DNA from: Halieaceae bacterium
GTDB taxonomy: Bacteria > Pseudomonadota > Gammaproteobacteria > Pseudomonadales > Halieaceae
Length of the DNA: 38,172 nt
Assembly (NCBI GenBank): GCA_002683335.1
Contig: NYTE01000058.1
Span: 22,675 to 60,846 of the forward strand
Reading direction: 5' to 3'
The position numbers were made by a program, and so were the translations under genes. The notes under the pieces are model-generated. The model was given only the letters and a program-made list of their open reading frames with translations. It was not told the origin of the DNA and did no database searches. Each line of letters starts with the position of its first letter. Positions within the stretch are counted from its first letter, which is position 1. Positions 1-8,112 of this stretch are shown here, piece by piece.

Positions 1-4
1 CCCA

Positions 5-2965
5 TCAGCGGTTTGACCCTTTATGATGTAGCGCCTGTCGAGGCATGATTGCGTGAAATGACTCCACACTGTCGATCAGGTTCGCACCGTCAAAGCTGGC
101 GTAGGGCTGGTCTTGCCAACGCTGGCCACGCAGTTGAATCAATATTCTGCTGGGGTCCTCAGTCAGCACTGTGGCCTGATAATACTCTCGGATGGAAGCG
201 ATTGTGACCGCCTGCACTGCGGCAATCAGTTGTTTACGACTGCTAAAGTCATATTGTTCCCGGCTCCAGTCCGCCAGATAGGGACCTGCCTCATCCGCGA
301 GATTGGTGGGCGGCTCTGTTAATTGGGTCAGAACGCCTGATTTAAGATTATCAAACTGCTCCTGGGTGAGTGCTTCCAACATCGTGGCGTACTCCTGCGC
401 AAAATCCTCAAAGCGGGTAAGCATCGCTCGTGGCGCCTTGACCGGCGTCTGAATGTAAAACCCAACCCAGGGATGGTCCTGCATGGCGGTCGCAAGCCCG
501 CCTGCGGCATATCCGAGTTGCTCCTCGGTCCGAAGCGTATCAAATGCGCGGTTACGCAGATGCCGGCCCAACACAAGGCCATTTGCTTCATTCTCAACAC
601 CGGGAGACGGCGCGGCATAAAGCAGCATCATGCCCAGATCTTCCACGGGCAGGTCAGCGTTATACATCAATGTCTGTCCGACCACCGGGGCATAAACGGC
701 CCCACGCGTGTAAGGTGAGGCGATCGGTCGCCCTGCGGGAAGCACCTCGCGGATCGTCGTGACGGTTTGCTTTGCGTAGGCCTTGTCGTAATTACCAAAT
801 AAATACACGCGCACCAGCGCGCTATCCAATAAAGCTTCGACAAAGCCATTAAAATTATTCAGCGTGACCTCGTCCACCGCCTTGCGGACGGAAGCTTCGT
901 CGTAATAACCGGTTCGCGTCAGGCTCGATAGCACTCTGCCCAACTGGCTCACCGGCAACTCTCTTTTTCGATTATCCAACCCCCTCACCAGACGATCGAT
1001 TGCCTGTTGAAGGCTCTGCTCATCCGGACTCACACGCAGGCCTGCCAGCGCAGTAGAGAGCAGTTCTGGCTGCTTGTCGGTAAAGCCCGAAAGCGTCAGC
1101 CTGAGCCCTTCATCCAAAGCGAGGTTAAGGCCCATACCGGCGATGCCCGCTTCATTAATGAGCGCCGTTTGGGCCAGGTTGTAGAGATCGGTCCACAGCA
1201 CCAGCATCACAGCGGCATCGACGCTTTGCTGACGATAGGGCGTATTGAGGTAAACCTGGGTATAACCCCGGGGGAGATCTGCAAAGGCTTCGCTCCCCTG
1301 AAGCCATACGCTGATATCTGACGTGGCCATGACCTGCTCAGGATGCTGGCTGGTTTCGGCGATAGTGAACTGCTCTGGCAGTAACCGATTTTCTGCGGGT
1401 AACGACAGGTCATAAGTCGCCACCCCGTCCCGCAGGGCTGAGACGTCAGGCAGCACCAGTTCCTCAACCTCATACTGCCCATCATAAAAATAGAGTGACT
1501 CGGTAGCCGTCTGCTGTTGATCTATCTCCCAGACATGTAAACGCTCAGGAATGAGTTGAGCAAGCACAGCCTCCACTGCCTCTTTATCAAAGCCGGTAAA
1601 CCGGTAAGGTGCTGAAATCGCAAACTGGGCGGGGTAGGTCTGCATTGCACGGGTCAGCTCATGCGCGTAGCTAAAGTCATCCATTTTTTCTAAAAAGCGA
1701 AATCGATTGGCAAGCGCAGTCCCAAACTCATCGGCATAGCGATCGTCCACCCCCTTTTCGCGTAGCATCGCAAGATAACCGAGCAACATGCGGGTAATGT
1801 CCTCGCGATGCGCCAACCCCTCAGGGGTCAGATTGACCGAGAGCGTAAACAAACCATAGTTGCCATAACGTGAGGGATCGGCACTGACTCCCAGCGCGCT
1901 GGCCCAACCCAGTTCTCTAAGCTTTACCGCAGGTGTGCCCGGCATCTCCGAGCCTAGAATGTAAGATAGGTACTCACTGGGTTTCGTGGCGTAGCGATCA
2001 TTATTGTTGTCGATAATAAAATCCAGGCGCAGCTCTCGCGTGTCATCCTTGGGCACATACCGCACTCGTTTGGACCCTACCGCTGCAAAATTAAGCGGCG
2101 CCTTGATCTCAGGTTTCGGAGTCTGCTTGTTGGGGATATCGGCAAAGTACGTCTCAGCCAGTGCTCGCAGTTCAGTGATCGATCGGTCACTGATCAGGGA
2201 AGCTTTCATTAGATTAGCGCTGTAGTACTGCTCGAAAAAAGCCACCGTCGCCGCGTGAAGGCCGCCCTCGGTTTTATCGGCTAATGATTCAAGATTACCT
2301 ATCTGAAAACGGTTAGCAGGATGATCCCCCAACAGTTTCCGCGCCAGCCGATAGGCAATGCGGAAATCCTGCTCCCTGCGCATGGACCACTCTGCATTAA
2401 CGGCATTTTTTTCTTTGTCGATATACGTGGGATCGAGAAGCGGGTCGGTGAAGAAACTGGAAAAGCGATCCAAGGCCCCGGGAAAGACGTCGTTTTCGAC
2501 GAGCATCATGTAGTTGGTAATGTCCAATCCGGTATACGCATTGGACATCCCGCCATGTTCCGCGGTGAAGGCCATAAAACCGTCTGGCTCGGGGTATTGG
2601 GCGGACCCCATAAAGAGCATGTGTTCCAGATAATGCGCCATCCCGGGATAGTCCGTCGGATCAGAAGCAGCACCCAGACCAACACTGAGTGCAGCAGCTG
2701 ATTTTTCGACAGTGGGATCACTTACCAGCACAACCTCCAATCCGTTTTCCAGCAGAATCAGGTCATAACGTCTTTGGTCATTTGGACTCGTGACTACCGG
2801 CGCATCGGAAACGGCAGCCTCATCGGCTTGCTCCGGCCGATCGCAAGCGGCGATCCCAAAAAGCAGCAGAGATCCCAGCGCTGTCCGGCTGAGACAAGTG
2901 AGCGCAGCAGTCAAACGGGCTCCGCGCTCAATGCTGCACACGTTGAGCGCTCTATTTATCATCAA
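5..2965 (-). CDS. ptrA: Pitrilysin-type M16 zinc protease, probable lipoprotein
   Basis: This is an insulinase-family (M16A) metallopeptidase of 986 residues, close to the roughly 960 of E. coli protease III. The inverted zinc motif HYLEH gives ligands H111 and H115 with catalytic E114. A third ligand, E192 in NAVNAEW, lies 77 residues after H115, the same spacing as in pitrilysin. The family clamps and degrades short peptides in the periplasm. The N-terminus has a hydrophobic stretch ending in IAAC (C41), a plausible lipobox, so the enzyme may be membrane-anchored rather than soluble; that is inference. The longest start is TTG at 2965, with GGAG 8 nt upstream; an ATG one codon later (2962) is also possible. 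It is the last gene of a minus-strand group with perM and the TusA-like gene, 56 nt after perM. The M16 assignment is secure; the anchoring is not. Confidence 0.93.
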   Translation of the reverse strand: MMINRALNVCSIERGARLTAALTCLSRTALGSLLLFGIAACDRPEQADEAAVSDAPVVTSPNDQRRYDLILLENGLEVVLVSDPTVEKSAAALSVGLGAASDPTDYPGMAHYLEHMLFMGSAQYPEPDGFMAFTAEHGGMSNAYTGLDITNYMMLVENDVFPGALDRFSSFFTDPLLDPTYIDKEKNAVNAEWSMRREQDFRIAYRLARKLLGDHPANRFQIGNLESLADKTEGGLHAATVAFFEQYYSANLMKASLISDRSITELRALAETYFADIPNKQTPKPEIKAPLNFAAVGSKRVRYVPKDDTRELRLDFIIDNNNDRYATKPSEYLSYILGSEMPGTPAVKLRELGWASALGVSADPSRYGNYGLFTLSVNLTPEGLAHREDITRMLLGYLAMLREKGVDDRYADEFGTALANRFRFLEKMDDFSYAHELTRAMQTYPAQFAISAPYRFTGFDKEAVEAVLAQLIPERLHVWEIDQQQTATESLYFYDGQYEVEELVLPDVSALRDGVATYDLSLPAENRLLPEQFTIAETSQHPEQVMATSDISVWLQGSEAFADLPRGYTQVYLNTPYRQQSVDAAVMLVLWTDLYNLAQTALINEAGIAGMGLNLALDEGLRLTLSGFTDKQPELLSTALAGLRVSPDEQSLQQAIDRLVRGLDNRKRELPVSQLGRVLSSLTRTGYYDEASVRKAVDEVTLNNFNGFVEALLDSALVRVYLFGNYDKAYAKQTVTTIREVLPAGRPIASPYTRGAVYAPVVGQTLMYNADLPVEDLGMMLLYAAPSPGVENEANGLVLGRHLRNRAFDTLRTEEQLGYAAGGLATAMQDHPWVGFYIQTPVKAPRAMLTRFEDFAQEYATMLEALTQEQFDNLKSGVLTQLTEPPTNLADEAGPYLADWSREQYDFSSRKQLIAAVQAVTIASIREYYQATVLTEDPSRILIQLRGQRWQDQPYASFDGANLIDSVESFHAIMPRQALHHKGSNR

Positions 2966-3021
2966 TCAATCCACTCCGTTTGTCAGATTATATGGCACCG
3001 TCGGCAGCGCCGTTTACCATG

Positions 3022-4086
3022 CTACTCGGCAGACCAAGCATCCCGTGCGGGCCAGGCGGAAAGCAGTGCATTGACCATCGTCGCCAAGGGAATAGCGAAA
3101 AAGACGCCCCACAGCCCCCAGATACCGCCGAAAAAAAGCACGGCTATCACAATCGCCACCGGGTGGAGGTTAACGGCCTCTGAAAACAACAACGGGACCA
3201 ACACGTTGCCATCGAGCACCTGAATAACAAGATACGCCCCAATCACCCAATAGAAATCGGGAGTGACACCGAATTGAAAGTAAGCCACGACCACAACGGG
3301 CAAAGTCACCAGCGCCGCGCCGATATAGGGCACGATGACCGACAACCCCACCAATAGCCCCAGCAAAGCGGCGTAACTGAGCGAGAACAGAGCGAACACA
3401 AAATAAGACGACAGGCCGATAATCAGCACCTCGATGCCTTTACCTCTCGCATAGTTGGCAAACTGTTGGCTTAACTCACCCCAGATACGATCGAGAAGTG
3501 GCCTTTTCTCGGGTAGAAACCCCACAAACCAAGTGACCAGTTGTTCCCGGTCCTTGAGGAAGAAAAACACCATTAAGGGAATCAGGATCAAATACACGAT
3601 CGTTGCCAAGACACTGGGAATAGAACTCAGGCCCTTGGTCACCAATGCCTGTCCGATTATCGCCATCTCGGTCTGAATAGCGCCTGTCAGCTCGTTAACC
3701 TGCTGTTGGGTGAAGAATACCGGGTACTCCTCCGGCAGCGTTACCAGAACCTTACGACCCGCCTCGATCATGGCAGGTGCTTCCCGCAGCAGTGCCACAG
3801 ACTGGCGCCATACGAGAGGCGCCAAACCGAAAAGAAAAGCGAAAAAACCGCCGAGAAAGAGGAAAGTGGAAGCCGCCACACCAACTTCGGAAGGCAAATC
3901 CCTGTGACTCAGGAAATTCGCAACCCCCTGCATCAAATAGGCCAGAATCACCGCCACCAGCACTGGCGCTAACACGTCCCCAAAAACCAGCATGGCGGTA
4001 AACGCAAGTGCGAGGATCACCAGCAAAATGACCGCCTCTTCCTCGCTCAAATAGCGGTGGTACCAGCGGACTAGAACTTCTTTCAC
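3022..4086 (-). CDS. perM: AI-2E/PerM family membrane transporter
   Basis: A 354-residue polytopic inner-membrane protein of the AI-2E exporter (PerM, formerly DUF20) family, the same length as E. coli PerM. Hydrophobic segments are seen around residues 18-60, 68-90, 155-180, 210-280 and 290-340. The C-terminal part carries the glycine/proline-rich segments typical of the family (VIVPYIGAALVTLPVVVVAY and GGIWGLWGVFFAIPLA). Members have been linked to autoinducer-2 or Na+/H+ transport, but the substrate here cannot be read from sequence. The gene begins 19 nt after the TusA-like gene and precedes the M16 protease, so the three are probably co-transcribed. Family assignment is firm, function is not. 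Confidence 0.9.
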   Translation of the reverse strand: MKEVLVRWYHRYLSEEEAVILLVILALAFTAMLVFGDVLAPVLVAVILAYLMQGVANFLSHRDLPSEVGVAASTFLFLGGFFAFLFGLAPLVWRQSVALLREAPAMIEAGRKVLVTLPEEYPVFFTQQQVNELTGAIQTEMAIIGQALVTKGLSSIPSVLATIVYLILIPLMVFFFLKDREQLVTWFVGFLPEKRPLLDRIWGELSQQFANYARGKGIEVLIIGLSSYFVFALFSLSYAALLGLLVGLSVIVPYIGAALVTLPVVVVAYFQFGVTPDFYWVIGAYLVIQVLDGNVLVPLLFSEAVNLHPVAIVIAVLFFGGIWGLWGVFFAIPLATMVNALLSAWPARDAWSAE

Positions 4087-4105
4087 GTTGCGTCAAATCC
4101 TCACA

Positions 4106-4345
4106 TCAGGCCTTGATAATGGTGAGTCTAATCACCTCATTCGGCAAATGATCGCAGGTCACTGTGTGGCCTGCGAGGCGCGCAAAACTCTCGAAATCGC
4201 GCTCTGATCCCACATCCGTAGACAATACTTCTAACGATGCCCCAGAAGGTATACCGCGCAATGCGCGCTTGGCCATTAACAGCGGCATGGGGCAGCGTTC
4301 GCCTCGAGCATCAACGGACTCGATCGGCACGGATGAATCTTGCAT
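4106..4345 (-). CDS. TusA/YeeD-like sulfur carrier protein
   Basis: A small protein of 79 residues with the TusA-family signature RCPMPLLMAKRAL, in which the Cys of the CPxP motif normally carries a persulfide sulfur. The following beta strands and the C-terminal VIRLTIIKA fit the two-layer fold. The reading frame is open further upstream to 4441, but that extension is not TusA-like. I start at the ATG at 4345, which leaves a normal-length protein; the ribosome site there is weak. Its position between a PerM-type transporter and a divergent BepA protease resembles pseudomonad loci, where a TusA-like protein affects molybdoenzyme maturation. That role is only a suggestion from context, and the sulfur acceptor is unknown. 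Confidence 0.87.
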   Translation of the reverse strand: MQDSSVPIESVDARGERCPMPLLMAKRALRGIPSGASLEVLSTDVGSERDFESFARLAGHTVTCDHLPNEVIRLTIIKA

Positions 4346-4471
4346 GGCGCTCACACGCGTGGTCAGGAAAGCGCAGTATATCTTTTCTTCCCTATAATAA
4401 CGGCAATGAGCACGCAGTTGTACGTCCCCGATAATCCACAAGTTACCTCACAAGTGGGCTAGAGTGCGCAC

Positions 4472-5941
4472 ATGCCACCCCTGATTGTTAACTGTTGTCG
4501 ATACGCCCTGTTGGCGCTGTTGTTATGCCTCCCGGGTTTTAATTTCGCAGAAGCAGCCAACGAAGATCTTAAGATTCCCAATCTGGGGGAATCCAGCACC
4601 AGTCTCTTTTCCGCTGACTACGAGTACGAATTGGGCCGCATGTGGTTGAGGGGTTTTAGGGGGCAGGCACCCCTGGTAACCGATCCACTGCTGTACGGCT
4701 ATCTGGAGAATCTGGTTTTCGAGCTGGTACAGCACAGTGAGCTTCAGGATCGCCGTATTGAGCTCGTCATCGTCGACAACCCCACCATCAACGCGTTTGC
4801 AGTACCCGGAGGCGTTATAGGGGTGCATAACGGCCTCTTCAACTATGCCGTCACGGAAGACGAATTTGCCACCGTCATGGCTCATGAAATTGCGCACATC
4901 AGTCAGCGCCATTTCTCGCGAAGGATGGAGCAGGCTCAGGAGCAGGGACCCATGCAGCTGGCAGCGCTGCTGGCCGGCGTACTGCTGGCGGCAACCGTGG
5001 GCTCAGACGCAGGTCTCGCGGCCATGACAACCGCCCAGGGGCTCGCTCAGGATGCTCAATTACGCTATAGCCGCGCCAATGAGGCCGAAGCTGATCGTGT
5101 TGGCTTGCGCACGCTCTATAACGCCGGAATGGATCCTTATGCGGCACCACAGATGTTCGAGAGAATGTACGCTGCAACCCGCTATAGCCAAGGGGATCGT
5201 ATTCCCGAGTTTCTGCGAACGCACCCATTATCCGAAAAACGCATCGCCGATACGCGCGCCCGGGCCATGCAGTATCCAAAGCAGATTCGATCCGTCAGTC
5301 TGGATTATCAATTAATGCGAGCACGCGTGGCAGTGCAATCTGCCCAAACGCCCGAGGAGGCGGTGGCACAGTTTCGCTCTGCTGCCGAAGGTGACCCTAT
5401 CTCTGCAGAAGCCACGGCCTATGGATTGGTCTTGGCGCTCACCGCCGCGGGCCGACCCGACGAAGCCGCACTCACGCTGGACAGTGTCTGGTCCGTCAAC
5501 AGTGATCGAATTGAGTATGTCATGGCAGCTGCGGATATCGCTTTGGCGCGTGGTAAACCCGATCGCGCCGTGGCGGGCCTGGAGCGCCGGTTAGAGCTCT
5601 CGCCCGGCAACCATCCATTGACCATGGCCTATGCCAACGCACTTCATCAAGCAGGTTCGCCACACCTCGCCGAGGCAGTATTATTGGAGCAGTCCCGCAG
5701 AGTCAACGACGATCCGGGTCTTTGGTATCTGCTCGCAGAAGTACAGGGTTTAGCAGGCAATATCGTTGGGCTCCATCAGTCGCGGGCCGAATACTTTATC
5801 TTGGTCAATGCACTGGATGCTGCAGAGGCGCAACTGGGCTATGCACAGCAATTGGTGGGTAATGACTTCACACGAGCCTCATTGATTAACGAGCGAGTGC
5901 GCGACATTAAAGAGATGCGCGCCGCCATGGACCGGAGTTAG
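4472..5941 (+). CDS. bepA: BepA/YfgC-type M48 metalloprotease with TPR domain
   Basis: A 489-residue periplasmic M48 zinc protease. Residues 1-29 look like a cleavable signal peptide (hydrophobic core then AEA). The metal site is H138-E139-I-A-H142, with E204 in the ExxxD motif as third ligand and H251 (RTHP) matching the regulatory His of E. coli BepA. Residues from about 290 to 480 form alpha-helical TPR-like repeats. BepA promotes assembly of the LptD outer-membrane translocon and degrades stalled LptD or BamA. The gene is divergent from the TusA-like gene across about 126 nt. The ATG at 4472 is supported by the signal peptide that follows, not by a strong ribosome site. bamE, encoding a BAM component, lies elsewhere in the window. 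Confidence 0.93.
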   Translation: MPPLIVNCCRYALLALLLCLPGFNFAEAANEDLKIPNLGESSTSLFSADYEYELGRMWLRGFRGQAPLVTDPLLYGYLENLVFELVQHSELQDRRIELVIVDNPTINAFAVPGGVIGVHNGLFNYAVTEDEFATVMAHEIAHISQRHFSRRMEQAQEQGPMQLAALLAGVLLAATVGSDAGLAAMTTAQGLAQDAQLRYSRANEAEADRVGLRTLYNAGMDPYAAPQMFERMYAATRYSQGDRIPEFLRTHPLSEKRIADTRARAMQYPKQIRSVSLDYQLMRARVAVQSAQTPEEAVAQFRSAAEGDPISAEATAYGLVLALTAAGRPDEAALTLDSVWSVNSDRIEYVMAAADIALARGKPDRAVAGLERRLELSPGNHPLTMAYANALHQAGSPHLAEAVLLEQSRRVNDDPGLWYLLAEVQGLAGNIVGLHQSRAEYFILVNALDAAEAQLGYAQQLVGNDFTRASLINERVRDIKEMRAAMDRS

Positions 5942-6000
5942 GCGAGCGAGAGATATCCTGCAAGGCATGAAAATCGACGAAGCACCGCTAAAGGATACAA

Positions 6001-6019
6001 GCAGCATGCACTCTGCTGC
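6001..6019. other. Hairpin between convergent bepA and nadA
   Basis: Arms GCAGCA and TGCTGC flank a 7-nt loop in the 81-nt gap between the two convergent genes. There is no T-tract on either strand, so it is not a classical intrinsic terminator. It could still act as a 3' end barrier. Confidence 0.35.
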
Positions 6020-6022
6020 CAA

Positions 6023-7078
6023 TCAAGGCTGAAGCGTTTTCGCAAAATCCAACATGCGTTCCAACGGCCGCATCGCCGCCACCGCCAAACCCTTGGGAAC
6101 GTGTATTTCGTTATCCTGGCGATCGAAAATCGCCGCCATTGCTTCGAGATCATTCATCGCCATCCATGGACAGCTGGCACAGCTGCGGCACGTAGCACCT
6201 TGCCCAGCCGTAGGCGCGACAATAAACGTTTTCTCTGGTGCGGCCTGTTTAAGCTTGTAAAAAATGCCCTGATCAGTTGCTACGATGAAAGTCTGATTCG
6301 GCAATTCTTTCGCCGCGCGGATAATCTGCGTAGTTGACCCAACGCGATCCGCGAGCTCGATGACACTGGCGGGTGATTCCGGATGGACCAATACGGCGGC
6401 CTCCGGGTGAACCTGCTTCAGATCACGAATACCACGCGCTTTAAACTCCTCGTGCACAATGCACGCACCGTCCCATAACAGCACATCCGCACCCGACTCA
6501 CGTCGCACGTAGTCCCCCAAGTGTCGATCCGGCGCCCAAATGATGGGCTTATCCTGTGCAGCGAGATGCTCAGCCACATCCAAAGCGATGCTGGAGGTTA
6601 CCACCCAGTCTGCTCGGGCTTTGACCGCAGCAGAAGTGTTGGCATACACCACAACTTCCCGATCCGGATGCGCATCACAGAATGCCGAAAACTCTTCGAT
6701 CGGGCATCCCTCATCAAGAGAACAGGTCGCTTCCAACGTCGGCATCAGCACCCGCTTGTGCGGCGTGAGTATTTTGGCGGTCTCGCCCATAAAGCGAACC
6801 CCTGCCACGATGAGGGTTTCAGCAGGATGATCGCGCCCGAATCTCGCCATTTCGAGTGAATCTGATACACAGCCACCGGTCGCCTCCGCCAATGCCTGAA
6901 TCTCCGGCGCGGTGTAATAGTGCGCCACCAGCACGGCGTTGTGGGCAACCAAATGCCCCCGGATTGTGGCCTCCAAGGCGCTGCGACGCTCATTGGACAA
7001 GGTCACGGTTTCTCGGCGCTCAAGATGCGCCTGCACCTGCTCGCGGATCTTATCGAGTTTTTCTTGGGCTATGGACAT
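6023..7078 (-). CDS. nadA: Quinolinate synthase A
   Basis: NadA condenses iminoaspartate with dihydroxyacetone phosphate to quinolinate, the first pyridine-ring compound of de novo NAD synthesis. The 351-residue protein carries the three [4Fe-4S] ligands C119, C206 and C303. Their spacings of 87 and 97 residues equal those of E. coli NadA (C113, C200, C297). The last lies in a CRSCASCP segment with an additional CxxC. The frame stays open upstream to 7234, but the extra residues are not NadA-like. The ATG at 7078 gives the family's usual length, although no clear Shine-Dalgarno precedes it. The gene follows an enoyl-CoA hydratase-family gene on the same strand by 61 nt, with no obvious functional link. 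nadB is not in the window. Confidence 0.96.
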   Translation of the reverse strand: MSIAQEKLDKIREQVQAHLERRETVTLSNERRSALEATIRGHLVAHNAVLVAHYYTAPEIQALAEATGGCVSDSLEMARFGRDHPAETLIVAGVRFMGETAKILTPHKRVLMPTLEATCSLDEGCPIEEFSAFCDAHPDREVVVYANTSAAVKARADWVVTSSIALDVAEHLAAQDKPIIWAPDRHLGDYVRRESGADVLLWDGACIVHEEFKARGIRDLKQVHPEAAVLVHPESPASVIELADRVGSTTQIIRAAKELPNQTFIVATDQGIFYKLKQAAPEKTFIVAPTAGQGATCRSCASCPWMAMNDLEAMAAIFDRQDNEIHVPKGLAVAAMRPLERMLDFAKTLQP

Positions 7079-7139
7079 GTCGGGTGGAAAACGTGGTAGT
7101 TGGTTAACACTAGCATAATGGCTGGGTCTTTTTTTTAGA

Positions 7140-7892
7140 TCATCGGTTCTTAAAATTCGCCGCTCTTTTTTCGCGCTGTGCCAAAATACCCTCCTGAACA
7201 TCTTGCGACTCAGAACATGCGTTCGCCAGTGCAATAGCGGTCTTTCGATCCAGCGCGCCTTCTTCGAGCTGTCTAATGATCGTCAGCATACTGGTTACCG
7301 CCATCGGCGCCAGCCCCAGCAAAGATTCTGCGTACGAAGCGGCCTCGGCCCGCAATTGCGCCGCAGGTAAAATCCGATCGACAAGACCGAGTGTCAGCAT
7401 GTCGTCTGCAGAAAATGTTTCTGCCGCCACCAACAACCGCCTTGCAAGTGACACCCCCAGACGACTTGTCAGCCGTTCAATGCCCACCACGGGATAACAC
7501 AAACCGATCGCCGCCGCTGGTATGCGCATCACGATACCCTCGCGCCCCAGCCGAAAATCGCAGCTCAGAGCGAGCTCGGCGCCGCCGCCAAAAACATTAC
7601 CTGTCAGCACTGCAATAGTAGGAACAGATAAACCGGCAATTTGATTGGTCACAGACTGAAAGCGGTCGCCGTCGAGTGACCCATCAAGAATCTGGTTCAG
7701 ATCAGCCCCTGCACAAAACACTCGGTCGTCTGAGGAAGTGATGAGCAAGACGCGGGTCGCGTCATCCAATGCACCCAACGCCCTCTCAATGGCCTCAAGC
7801 TCTACCGAGCCCAGCGCATTGCGGCGTTCAGGATTATCGAAAGACAGCGTGGCAATACCACGTTGCTGCCGAAAAGATATGGTGTCGGACAC
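7140..7892 (-). CDS. Enoyl-CoA hydratase/isomerase family protein
   Basis: A 250-residue crotonase-fold protein. The CoA/oxyanion-hole segments are present: [10 protein letters not shown] at about 59-68 and [12 protein letters not shown] at about 101-112, with E106 matching the first catalytic Glu of enoyl-CoA hydratases. The second Glu (E164 in the rat enzyme) is replaced: the segment reads [11 protein letters not shown], with Ala at 126. It may therefore be an isomerase, a hydrolase or a hydratase with altered chemistry, and its substrate is unknown. The start is GTG at 7892. It is transcribed divergently from the tandem TetR gene across 220 nt, so it could be a target of that regulator; this is inference. 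Confidence 0.85.
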   Translation of the reverse strand: MSDTISFRQQRGIATLSFDNPERRNALGSVELEAIERALGALDDATRVLLITSSDDRVFCAGADLNQILDGSLDGDRFQSVTNQIAGLSVPTIAVLTGNVFGGGAELALSCDFRLGREGIVMRIPAAAIGLCYPVVGIERLTSRLGVSLARRLLVAAETFSADDMLTLGLVDRILPAAQLRAEAASYAESLLGLAPMAVTSMLTIIRQLEEGALDRKTAIALANACSESQDVQEGILAQREKRAANFKNR

Positions 7893-8040
7893 GTCGACGC
7901 TCTACTCTCAGTTTTGGGATCATTGCAAGTGTGGCACAGAGCCAGCCCGACGCCCAACACCCGCCGCGGTAGCTCGTTAATACGGTGACGTTTTGCCTTC
8001 GCCCACACGAATAGCTAACAACCTCGACACGAAGGGAAGC

Positions 8041-8059
8041 TTGTCAAGCTGATCGACAA
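8041..8059. promoter_or_regulatory. Inverted repeat in the ECH / TetR divergent region
   Basis: TTGTC and GACAA form 5-bp arms around a 9-nt spacer. An overlapping short palindrome (AGCTTG-T-CAAGCT, 8038-8050) shares the left arm. The site sits midway in the divergent intergenic region and could be a second operator. Short arms make chance a real possibility. Confidence 0.3.
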
Positions 8060-8083
8060 TCGTGGACAGGTTCAGTAAAAATA

Positions 8084-8111
8084 CTTAAAGTTCGAATTCT
8101 TGAACTTTAAG
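8084..8111. promoter_or_regulatory. Perfect palindrome overlapping the TetR gene start, likely operator
   Basis: Ten-base perfect arms (CTTAAAGTTC at 8084-8093 and GAACTTTAAG at 8102-8111) flank an 8-nt spacer. The right arm ends one base before the ATG of the double-TetR gene. A -35-like TGGACA lies at 8063-8068 and a poor -10-like TAAAGT falls inside the left arm. This geometry would let the regulator block its own transcription or translation initiation. Operator function is inferred from symmetry and position. Confidence 0.6.
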
Positions 8112-8112
8112 G

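Noticed and set aside
4393-4398. TATAAT on the plus strand in the tusA-like / bepA divergent gap, a possible -10 box
   Set aside because: No recognisable -35 lies 16-18 nt upstream, so it is not listed as a promoter.
7129-7136. Run of eight T on the plus strand, like a terminator tail
   Set aside because: No stem precedes it, and the nearest plus-strand gene upstream ended more than 1 kb earlier. It lies between two minus-strand genes.
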